A stretch of DNA of 11,855 nucleotides from CAMASH01 sp041746635 (GTDB lineage Bacteria > Verrucomicrobiota > Verrucomicrobiia > Chthoniobacterales > Terrimicrobiaceae), in assembly GCA_041746635.1 (NCBI GenBank), contig JBGTGQ010000040.1, positions 1-11,855 of the forward strand, given 5' to 3'. This document shows positions 1 to 6,177 of this stretch, piece after piece. A model generated the notes under the pieces. The model did no database searches, was not told where the DNA came from, and was given only the letters and a program-made list of their open reading frames with translations. A program made the translations under genes and the position numbers. Within the stretch, counting starts at the first letter, position 1; each line of letters starts with the position of its first letter.

Positions 1-1479
1 GCGCTTTTTCTCCGGGTCCTGCTCCGCTTCAACTTGAGCGCGACGAGCATCCATGTCGGCATCCAACGCATCGAGCTTATCGGCAATGGGGGCCATTGTC
101 GGCTGTTCGCGCATTTTCTGGCGGGACGCTTGCAAGGCGGCCTTGCTCTTCTCCTGCCGGATCTGCGAGGCCTCGGAAACGTCCTGTCTTTTCGCAATAG
201 ACGCGTTGTGCTGGTCAATGAGTCCGGCGTCTTGGTCCGCGAGGCTGGCGTCCTCTGCGATGAGGGCTTGGCGTTCGGCCTGCAACCTCACGCTGGTGAC
301 GGCATCCACACTTTGTAGCCGGGCGGTGATCTCGTCCACTTGCGCCTTCACTTGCGCACGAGTCGCGTCAACTTGCGCACGACTGGCGGCAATCTGAGCG
401 GTGGTGGCCTTTACTTCGGTCTCGCGGGCCTGCGCTTCGGTCGCAAATTCTTCATCGGGCAACGCGGAAAGACGGCTCTTATCGTCGGCGCGGATTTTCT
501 GGAGGTATCCGCCGGGGCCGATTTTTTCCAGGTCGCGCTTCTGCAACTTCAACTCGTAGGCCTGCTTTTCCAGCCCGCGGCGTTCGTCGTCTCCGGCCAA
601 GGCGGCCTTCGCTTCGGCCACGACGCGCTGGCTATCTTCGTCGGGCTCATTGGCCAGCGCGGCAACCTGCTGCTCGGCGGTGAGGCGCTCTTTCTCGGTG
701 AGGCGAAATTTCTTTTTCTCTGGATCGTCAAGCGCCAGCCCAATGTCGTCGGATTTGGCGGTGAGGTCCTTCAGCGCACGGCCGTGCAGGAACTTCCCGG
801 CTTCCACGGCGAGCTTGGGATCCTGCGAATGCGCGGCCACCTCGGGGTCGATTGTCTCCCAGGCCTGCGCTTTGTTCTGCCGGTAGAGGTTGCGGTCGTT
901 CGGGTCGGGGTTTCCGGCGATCTTCGCGTCCTTGTCGGGGTTCTCGATCTTCTGATTGCCGGATTCGTCGCGGCGGACTTGATACGGTTTCCCTGCCTTC
1001 TCGGTGTAGCGCACGGGCGAAACATCAGGACGAAACGCGGGTTTCTGCGTGACGGGATCCACGACGGGTTGCAACATCCCGTTCTCATCGGCGAGGAACT
1101 TTTGCCCCGTGGTCTCGGCAACCTGCCGGCGCTCGGCATTGTGCCGGCGCTTCGCATCGGCGGCGCGAATCTTCGCACGGGCTTCTTCTGCCCTTGCTTC
1201 GTAATCGGCGGAAACTGTCGCGCGCTCGGTCTTCACCCGCTCCTGGTCGGCAACGTATCCGCCCAAAACTGTCGCGGCATCTGCTCTTGGGTTTGCCAAC
1301 TGAGCAATCACCCGGGGGTCCGACTGCACCCTCCCCAAGGCTGCTTCTTTGCGGCGCTCGATGCTGCCTAAGTCAGCCTCAACCGGACCATCTTCTTCCT
1401 CGGTCTCTTCCACCGGATCGGCGGGAATCACATCAGGCACTTGCCCACGATAACGTGGGTCGTTCGGGTCGTCGGGCAT
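1..1479 (-). CDS. Coiled-coil phage protein, partial (C-terminus off the left edge)
   Basis: An uninterrupted frame of 493 codons starts at the ATG at 1479 (MPDDPNDPRYRG...) and is still open at base 1, so the C-terminus is missing. I do not recognise the family. The first 40 residues are acidic and rich in Pro, Asp and Glu. The rest is dominated by Ala, Glu, Gln, Lys and Arg, with almost no aromatic residues or Cys, and is predicted by eye to be long helices and coiled coil. Around bases 345-382 a heptad is repeated (SRAQVDA then TRAQVKA), encoded by a 21-base repeat. It lies 12 bases after the upstream stop, with only a weak AAGG before the start, so it is probably co-transcribed with the terminase. 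Position downstream of terL and composition suggest a virion, scaffold or internal head protein, which is inference. No enzymatic motif is visible in the part present. Confidence 0.8.
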   Translation of the reverse strand, partial: MPDDPNDPRYRGQVPDVIPADPVEETEEEDGPVEADLGSIERRKEAALGRVQSDPRVIAQLANPRADAATVLGGYVADQERVKTERATVSADYEARAEEARAKIRAADAKRRHNAERRQVAETTGQKFLADENGMLQPVVDPVTQKPAFRPDVSPVRYTEKAGKPYQVRRDESGNQKIENPDKDAKIAGNPDPNDRNLYRQNKAQAWETIDPEVAAHSQDPKLAVEAGKFLHGRALKDLTAKSDDIGLALDDPEKKKFRLTEKERLTAEQQVAALANEPDEDSQRVVAEAKAALAGDDERRGLEKQAYELKLQKRDLEKIGPGGYLQKIRADDKSRLSALPDEEFATEAQARETEVKATTAQIAASRAQVDATRAQVKAQVDEITARLQSVDAVTSVRLQAERQALIAEDASLADQDAGLIDQHNASIAKRQDVSEASQIRQEKSKAALQASRQKMREQPTMAPIADKLDALDADMDARRAQVEAEQDPEKKR

Positions 1480-1491
1480 GGCCTTGGATTA

Positions 1492-2445
1492 TTAGATTTT
1501 TGGGAGTTTGGTTTTTGCGGGGTCAGCCGCGACTTTTATCGGAGCGGCATATTTGCCCTCCGGGGCTCCCTCGCCTTGGACATAGCCAGCGGGGCGGGGA
1601 CGGGTTAAATTCATCTGCGGGACCGAACCATCGGCGTTCGGAGCCACCTTTCCCGAGGTCGTCAACTGACCCGGGCCGGCGTATTGTGGCGCAACGGCCA
1701 CGGTGTTTGTGCCGGAGGCGTTTTGCCCGGCAATCGTTGAAATCGGTGCGGCTGGTGCCTGCTCTCTGTTCACAACCCGTCCCATCGTCACTCCATCCCC
1801 GCCGGATTGACGACTCCCTTGCGCCATCGCGCGAACTCCTGCATTCGGATCGGTCGCCGTGGCAACCGCGTTCCCTCGGGCATCGACGCTGCTTTTTTGC
1901 AAAGGCTTCAATCCCGCAATCCCGGTCGGTGCAACACGGTCTGCCAAACTCTTCTCCGTCCCGTCCGCGTTGCGGTTCCGGTAAAACTCCGATACGGACG
2001 TTCCTTGCGCCTTCCGCATGTCTTCGTCCACCCTCATGCGCTGTCCAATCGCCATCTTCTCAACCGGATTTGCACCCTGCATTTCCGCGGCAACAGCTTG
2101 ACCGGGACCTTTCGCCCAATCGGCCGGACTCATCTTCATCCCCGTAATCTTCGGGCGCTCATACCCAACCTGTCGCCCTCGTTCATTGAAGATCGGAACA
2201 TTTTTCCCTCCAGGTCCTTTCCTTGCCATCTCTGCGCTGAGTTGACCAACCGCTTTCCCTGTCACCCGATTCGTTGTGTCCATCTCAGTTTCCGGAACCG
2301 CAGCAACTGGCGCGGGACTGGCCGCACCTGGCATCACCGGCGACGGGCTCAAATCCATCTTCACCGGTCCAGCAAATCCCCTGCTGTCTCTCACCGCAGG
2401 CGCAAACATGCCGTTCTTTGCAAGGATGTTTGTGAAATCGGCCAT
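1492..2445 (-). CDS. Low-complexity hypothetical phage protein, 317 aa
   Basis: The frame runs from the ATG at 2445 (MADFTNILAKNG...) to a TAA at 1492-1494. It is rich in Ala, Gly, Pro, Thr, Asn and Met, has no Cys, signal peptide or membrane segment, and looks largely disordered, especially residues 30-55 (Pro/Ala-rich) and the last 100 residues. A short charged stretch near residues 125-155 may be helical. No known domain is recognised. It lies 52 bases downstream of the large terminase and 12 bases upstream of the coiled-coil gene on the same strand, so it is probably in the packaging/structural operon. No clear ribosome binding site precedes the ATG. The antisense frames over this region have much less protein-like composition. 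A minor virion or head-assembly protein is a reasonable guess from position only. Confidence 0.75.
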   Translation of the reverse strand: MADFTNILAKNGMFAPAVRDSRGFAGPVKMDLSPSPVMPGAASPAPVAAVPETEMDTTNRVTGKAVGQLSAEMARKGPGGKNVPIFNERGRQVGYERPKITGMKMSPADWAKGPGQAVAAEMQGANPVEKMAIGQRMRVDEDMRKAQGTSVSEFYRNRNADGTEKSLADRVAPTGIAGLKPLQKSSVDARGNAVATATDPNAGVRAMAQGSRQSGGDGVTMGRVVNREQAPAAPISTIAGQNASGTNTVAVAPQYAGPGQLTTSGKVAPNADGSVPQMNLTRPRPAGYVQGEGAPEGKYAAPIKVAADPAKTKLPKI

Positions 2446-2497
2446 GTGCCAGACGCTCTATCTCATTGCGTCATTTTTGGCAACGTAGTTTTTTCTG

Positions 2498-4309
2498 TTA
2501 CGCGTAAGTCCGGTTTCTTCCCCTCCCGATATGGTCACGCTCCAACGCCCGCAAATCAGGCGGCAAGTCTCTCTCAATCGTCGGCTCACTATACCGCGTC
2601 GCGAAGTCCAGGTTCTCCAACCCGATAGCCAACGAAAGCACCCAATCGTCATGCGCCCCGGCCACCGCTTCCTCTCGACCGTTCTCCTTGCGCACGAACT
2701 TCTCCAACTGGTCGATGATCACCTCGGAATAAATCTCCACCCCTTCCCCATCTTTCTGGAATTCCCGTATCGCCCTCGCCAAGGTCTCGATGATCCGAGG
2801 ACGCGTCGCTTTGTCCGTCATCCACCCAAGGAAGTTTGTCATTTTGAACTCCCTCTCGTTGAACTTCTCGCGCTGGTAGATGTTCGCATCGGGCCGAAGT
2901 TTCAATAACTCCACCAGCCCGCGGTCCATGTTCATCTCCGGGATGATCACGCAATCCCCGTAATACTTCGCCATCCGGTAAATCTGCTCCTCCAACACGT
3001 CCAGGTCCCAGATGCACGGGTGACGCACCCGGCACGCTTCCGCCGGCGGCCGCCATCCCCGATACCGGTCGAAATACCCGGCACGCAGCACAATCACCGC
3101 GTGGTTGTCGGGATCCTTTCCCCCATTCTGACTCGCCCCGGTCATCAAATCCACCGGCATCGCAAAGGACCGCCCCGCCATCGGCTTCTCATACATCACG
3201 ACCATGGCCTCGTTCTCCGAGGTGGTCCGCCATCCGACTTTGCTCCGCTCCCGGTTCCACTCGAAGATTCCAAACTCCGGGTTCTTCTGCTTCGCCATCT
3301 GCCGCAGATACTTCATCCCGCTGATGTTAAACCTCTGAGATCCCGATGTGATGAACGCCGTCTCTTCCGTGCTCGGGTAATCCTCCTCGAACTGCCTCGG
3401 ATCGTGGTCGCACTCCTCATCAATCGCCCAGCGCCTCCAGGCCATCTGATCCAGTGACAGTCCAAACTTTGCCATCTCCGCAAGTTCGTCTCCGTAGGCG
3501 TCCCTCGTCCTCTGCGATGCTTCCTCGATGCTCTTTTTCAACTCGATGGACTGCTGCAAGGTGAGCTTGATCCGGCTGTCGGGGAACCCGAACCACGCAG
3601 CGAAGATTCGCACGTATTTGCCCTGCATGTTCTCCCCGCGGGCATGCGCCGCCTTGAATTCCTCGAACGTCAACGCTTTCCAGTATCGGTCGTAGAAATC
3701 CCCTGATGCTCCCTTCGCCGTCGTCTCGATGATGATCGTCGTCCCGGCCACGTTGCCCACGGTCTTGACCAGGCCCGACATGATGACCGCCCCGTCCTTC
3801 GGCCAGCGCGCTTGTTCCGTCACGAGTAGGAATTGGTAGGTGTCCGACCGGCCCACTTCCTCGTTGCCTGCCGACAATCGCTTGATCAGCGTCTCCCGCC
3901 CATCCGGGAACACGAACTTTGCCCGCTCGTCGTTGCAGTCCCTCTCCGTCCCCCACTGGAACTTGTCGTGCTTCGAGTAGGTCTTGATCTTCCGGTAAAG
4001 GTTTCCGCTTTGCTCGTGGCTGCCACCGACAATAAGCGCCGTGATCGGCCTGCGGTTCCCCTCGTGGTAAAGCTCGGCGGAACTAAACGTACTCGACCCC
4101 TTCTGCCGGGGTTTTAGGGCAAGCACACGAGCAGGCAGGCCAACGGATCGCTTCCATTTCAGGACCTCGTGCATCTGTAGCTGATACACATTGGCAATCG
4201 GCTTACTCAGGTTGCCCTCTTTGTCCTCGATCATCCCGAACGTCTCAAACCATGGCGCGCACTCCTCCCGGCAGGTCGCCATGATCATCTCGCGGAGTTC
4301 GGTTTCCAT
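2498..4309 (-). CDS. terL: Phage terminase large subunit (packaging ATPase and nuclease)
   Basis: This 603-residue protein would be the motor that pumps phage DNA into the procapsid and cuts it at the start and end of packaging. The N-terminal ATPase has a terminase-type Walker A, KPRQKGSST, at residues 66-74, a hydrophobic Walker B-like strand FLLVTEQARW near 160-169 in which VTE replaces the usual DE, and a coupling motif TTAKG at 196-200. The C-terminal RNase H-like nuclease shows its expected acids: D387 (VDLMTGA), E458 (CVIIPEMNMDRG) and D554/D555 in GAHDDWVLSLAIG, the classic closing motif. The length is normal to slightly long for the family. The start is the ATG 11 bases after the upstream stop; Met8 and Met10 are alternatives because no good ribosome binding site is seen. 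The degenerate Walker B occurs in some terminases and does not by itself mean inactivity. Confidence 0.93.
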   Translation of the reverse strand: METELREMIMATCREECAPWFETFGMIEDKEGNLSKPIANVYQLQMHEVLKWKRSVGLPARVLALKPRQKGSSTFSSAELYHEGNRRPITALIVGGSHEQSGNLYRKIKTYSKHDKFQWGTERDCNDERAKFVFPDGRETLIKRLSAGNEEVGRSDTYQFLLVTEQARWPKDGAVIMSGLVKTVGNVAGTTIIIETTAKGASGDFYDRYWKALTFEEFKAAHARGENMQGKYVRIFAAWFGFPDSRIKLTLQQSIELKKSIEEASQRTRDAYGDELAEMAKFGLSLDQMAWRRWAIDEECDHDPRQFEEDYPSTEETAFITSGSQRFNISGMKYLRQMAKQKNPEFGIFEWNRERSKVGWRTTSENEAMVVMYEKPMAGRSFAMPVDLMTGASQNGGKDPDNHAVIVLRAGYFDRYRGWRPPAEACRVRHPCIWDLDVLEEQIYRMAKYYGDCVIIPEMNMDRGLVELLKLRPDANIYQREKFNEREFKMTNFLGWMTDKATRPRIIETLARAIREFQKDGEGVEIYSEVIIDQLEKFVRKENGREEAVAGAHDDWVLSLAIGLENLDFATRYSEPTIERDLPPDLRALERDHIGRGRNRTYA

Positions 4310-4320
4310 TCCGGGAACGG

Positions 4321-4539
4321 TTACTCTGACGGAGACGGCTTGGCAACTTGCTTATCAGCCAACGGTCCGTAGAAGTCGTAGACTTTTTCAAACAGCGCAA
4401 TGCCTTTTTTCCACAACTCGGCCTCGGTATCCGTTGGGTGAAGCTCCTTGAGCAGGCGGTATACTCCTACCGGCTTGAATTTCAGACCTTGTTTGCGGAG
4501 GTTGTAAGCAAGAAGATAACGCTCGTTTAACTTTCTCAC
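4321..4539 (-). CDS. Small hypothetical protein, 72 aa, coupled to the recombinase gene
   Basis: A GTG start at 4539-4537 overlaps the recombinase stop (GTGA), and GGGGAGGG lies 7 bases upstream, so this start is well supported. The same frame is open further upstream to 5127, but that part reads as a shadow of the recombinase and should not be included. The protein begins MRKLNERYLLAYNL and is basic in its first half and more acidic and aromatic after that (KKGIALFEKVYDFYGPLAD), with a short polar tail. It is probably helical, with no known motif. It ends 11 bases before the large terminase start. A small DNA-binding accessory factor for the recombinase or the terminase would fit the position, but nothing in the sequence proves either. 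Confidence 0.72.
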   Translation of the reverse strand: MRKLNERYLLAYNLRKQGLKFKPVGVYRLLKELHPTDTEAELWKKGIALFEKVYDFYGPLADKQVAKPSPSE

Positions 4540-5090
4540 AGAATTCCCTCCCCAAGTTCCTGCATGGCCCGCACTGCGCTGGCCCCGCTCTTCGAGATGT
4601 AATGCTCCGCCGTGGCTAAGGCCTGCCAACCGAACATCTCCCGCAGTGCCGACGCATTGAATCCGGCCTGCGCCATCCAGCAAGCTCCCGTCGCCCGCAG
4701 CCCGTGCGGCGTGACAGGGTGCAGGATATTCGCCCGGCTGGCCATGCGCTTCACCCGTTGGAACACGGCAATACGCGACATTCCCACCGAGGAATTCAGC
4801 ACGAAGAACGCCGGAATCACGTCCTTGACGATGCGGAATCTCCCGAATGGCACGACCCGCCCCTTGCTGCGCTTCGTCGCTCCGGTCGGGAGGTGGATCG
4901 TCTGCTGCACCAGGTCCACCCACTCGCGCCGGCAGGCCCCGATTTCCGAAGCTCGCAAGCCAAGGACCCCGAGACACATCACGACCTGGTCCTTGCCGTC
5001 GGCGGTCGCCTGCATCATGGCCATCCATTCCGCTTTCGTGAGCACGCTGTCGAGGGCGACGGTCCGGGCCCCTTTGTCGATGATGCTCAT
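4536..5090 (-). CDS. Short tyrosine recombinase/integrase (catalytic domain only)
   Basis: This 184-residue protein carries the complete active site of the tyrosine recombinase family, which cuts and rejoins DNA through a covalent phosphotyrosine link. Visible residues are R46 in LGLRASEIG, a beta-hairpin lysine (K73 or K76 in GATKRSKGRVVPF), H129 and R132 in HGLRATGACW, W155 at the His/Trp position and the nucleophile Y164 in HYIS. The spacings (23 from H132-side HxxR to W, then 9 to Y) are as expected. What is missing is the N-terminal core-binding domain found in typical 300-400-residue phage integrases. The ATG is set by AGGAGG 5 bases upstream and overlaps the previous stop as ATGA. It sits between the putative small and large terminase genes, an unusual place for an integrase. 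It could be a phage integrase, a resolvase of genome multimers, or a captured cassette gene. Confidence 0.9.
   Translation of the reverse strand: MSIIDKGARTVALDSVLTKAEWMAMMQATADGKDQVVMCLGVLGLRASEIGACRREWVDLVQQTIHLPTGATKRSKGRVVPFGRFRIVKDVIPAFFVLNSSVGMSRIAVFQRVKRMASRANILHPVTPHGLRATGACWMAQAGFNASALREMFGWQALATAEHYISKSGASAVRAMQELGEGIL
4546..4553 (-). promoter_or_regulatory. Ribosome binding site for the 72-aa gene
   Basis: On the minus strand GGGGAGGG stands 7 bases before the GTG at 4539. It lies inside the last codons of the recombinase gene. It fixes the GTG as the start and implies coupled translation. Confidence 0.7.
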
Positions 5091-5494
5091 GCCGCCCTCC
5101 TGACGAACTTTGGCATTTTGCGCACAATGGCCGAAATTCGCCCGTCTAGATGCCCGTCTGCGGGTGCGATACCTTTTTCACGGAAAACGCAAACGTCGGG
5201 CAACCTCGCTTCATAGCTGGCATGATTTGAAACGCCCGCCAGTCGGATTTCGCGGGAAATGCGGATTCGGAGGATTCGCGCCGCGGTCCGGCCGGCCCGG
5301 AGATCGGCGATGTTTTGAGCCCGCTGCCGGACAAGCTGCCGGCGGAGACTCCATGCTTTGAGTTTGTGGATAATTTTCACATCAGGCAATACCGCCGCGT
5401 TTCCATTTCGGAAACAGTTTTCTTTAATAGAATCATCAATAAGTTCCGAAGCGTTTACCGATTCCAAGAAATCCCCCTGCGCACACTTCGCCAC
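5087..5494 (-). CDS. Hypothetical protein, 135 aa, overlapping the recombinase start
   Basis: The frame starts with GTG at 5494-5492, 2 bases after the stop of the putative small terminase gene, and its TGA overlaps the recombinase ATG (ATGA). It fills the only gap in an otherwise continuous operon, which is the main reason to call it real. The protein is basic, Arg- and Ala-rich in the middle (LRRQLVRQRAQNIADLRAGR), with a Lys/Arg-rich C-terminus ending KFVRRAA and no membrane segment. I recognise no domain. Because it directly precedes a recombinase lacking its N-terminal DNA-binding domain, it might supply DNA binding in trans, but I see no core-binding-domain signature and this is speculation. 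Codon usage looks less regular than in its neighbours, so a spurious frame remains possible. Confidence 0.5.
   Translation of the reverse strand: MAKCAQGDFLESVNASELIDDSIKENCFRNGNAAVLPDVKIIHKLKAWSLRRQLVRQRAQNIADLRAGRTAARILRIRISREIRLAGVSNHASYEARLPDVCVFREKGIAPADGHLDGRISAIVRKMPKFVRRAA
5096..5101 (-). promoter_or_regulatory. Strong ribosome binding site for the recombinase
   Basis: On the minus strand AGGAGG lies 5 bases before the recombinase ATG at 5090. This perfect match sits within the final codons of the 135-residue frame upstream and argues that the short 184-residue recombinase is the true product rather than a fragment of a longer protein. Confidence 0.8.
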
Positions 5495-5496
5495 GC

Positions 5497-6003
5497 TTAA
5501 CTGTTTCCCTTATTCTGTTCATTGCTTTCCTTGATTGCAACGGCGGCCTGGGCTTGCGCCGCCTCTGCCTCTTGGATCTTCGCGGCGATGGCTGCGCGCA
5601 GGGCCGGGCTTTCGATGATCTTGCGCTGGGCCTCGTCGTTGCCGTCGATGTTGATGTTGACCTGCTCGCGGCGCTCGACCGGCTTGCCGTCGGTGAAGCA
5701 CAGGATGTCCACCGCGGCGGACGCTCGGACCCGGTGGTCCGGTTCCTGCCACATCGTTTTGGTTTTGGGCTCGTATCGGCCAATGGTCGCGTTGAGTGCT
5801 TCCATGAGCGCGGCCAGTGCTTTCCCCCGGGCCCCGTGATCCTCCAGCAAAATTCTCAATTCTTTAGCTCTGCTGATATTTAAGGTAGGTTGATTATCCG
5901 GCTGAGTTGATTTCTTAGGAGGTTTTATTTTTTCGGCAGAACGCGCGCGTGAGGCGTCCTCGTTTTCAATTTTCGATTTCTTGAATTTGTCTTTGAGGTT
6001 CAT
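5497..6003 (-). CDS. Putative terminase small subunit-like protein, 168 aa
   Basis: The frame runs from the ATG at 6003 to a TAA at 5497-5499. Residues 1-40 form a very basic, Lys-rich, probably disordered tail that begins MNLKDKFKKSK. Residues about 45-110 resemble small terminase subunits and related phage proteins that I recall: a helix around KALAALMEALNATI, then EPDHRVRASAAVDIL and DGKPVERREQVNI. The C-terminus is an Ala/Gln/Glu-rich helix (IAAKIQEAEAAQAQ) suitable for oligomerisation. Small terminases bind the packaging start site and recruit the large subunit. The gene is on the same strand as terL but separated from it by three genes, which is unusual. The family call rests on memory of sequence patterns, not a search. 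An AAGGA lies about 11 bases before the ATG. The first eight residues nearly match those of the replicative helicase. Confidence 0.6.
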   Translation of the reverse strand: MNLKDKFKKSKIENEDASRARSAEKIKPPKKSTQPDNQPTLNISRAKELRILLEDHGARGKALAALMEALNATIGRYEPKTKTMWQEPDHRVRASAAVDILCFTDGKPVERREQVNINIDGNDEAQRKIIESPALRAAIAAKIQEAEAAQAQAAVAIKESNEQNKGNS

Positions 6004-6177
6004 TTTTGAGTTTTTCCTTCAAATTGCTGCAAAGGTGCAACGGCTTCGTGCAGTGAGCATGCGGGAATCACAAACATGCACTGCAACAACACTCCCTTTA
6101 GGGGTGTTGCAGTGCAGTGATTTCCCGCAACTGCACCGGCCAGCGCAGTGCAGAGGTATTTTAGCCGATGCAGTGAT
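6004..6177. other. Non-coding region with TGCAGTG repeats and palindrome (candidate origin or control site)
   Basis: These 174 bases between the replicative helicase stop and the putative small terminase start contain no convincing gene. The word TGCAGTGA appears in direct orientation at 6049-6056, 6113-6120 and 6169-6176; the last two extend to an exact 11-base match, TGCAGTGATTT, and the rightmost runs into the helicase stop codon. Further TGCAGTG words lie at 6108-6114 and, inverted, at 6079-6085, with degenerate copies at 6145-6155. Repeated words beside a helicase gene are typical of iteron origins or operators, and the small terminase neighbour makes a packaging site possible. The spacing is irregular (64 and 56 bases), so a standard iteron array is not certain. 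Confidence 0.55.
6061..6128 (+). repeat. 68-base imperfect palindrome / hairpin
   Basis: The arms pair as follows: GCGGGAA (6061-6067) with TTCCCGC (6122-6128); TCAC (6068-6071) with GTGA (6117-6120); TGCACTG (6077-6083) with CAGTGCA (6110-6116); CAACACTCC (6087-6095) with GGGGTGTTG (6101-6109); loop CTTTA. Bulges are AAACA, CAA and a single T. All 27 pairs form if one G-T wobble is allowed, and that wobble exists only on the plus strand; on the minus strand the same position is an A-C mismatch. No T-run follows on either side, so a simple intrinsic terminator is unlikely. Confidence 0.8.

Noticed and set aside
340..1371. A 343-residue plus-strand open frame
   Set aside because: It is antisense to the uninterrupted coiled-coil gene on the minus strand. 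Its Leu/Gly/Phe-rich composition is what the complement of an Ala/Glu/Lys-rich GC-rich gene gives.
1194..2628. Long plus-strand frames opposite the 317-aa gene and the end of terL
   Set aside because: They are rich in Arg, Ser and Pro, share no motif with known proteins and oppose genes with better context or clear domains.
4540..5127. N-terminal extension of the 72-aa protein to 268 residues
   Set aside because: This part is read in a shifted frame through the recombinase, whose catalytic motifs are unmistakable. The GTG at 4539 has a strong ribosome binding site.
6061..6128. Intrinsic terminator after the helicase gene
   Set aside because: The stem is strong, but no T-run follows in the direction of transcription, and the downstream genes appear to belong to the same operon.
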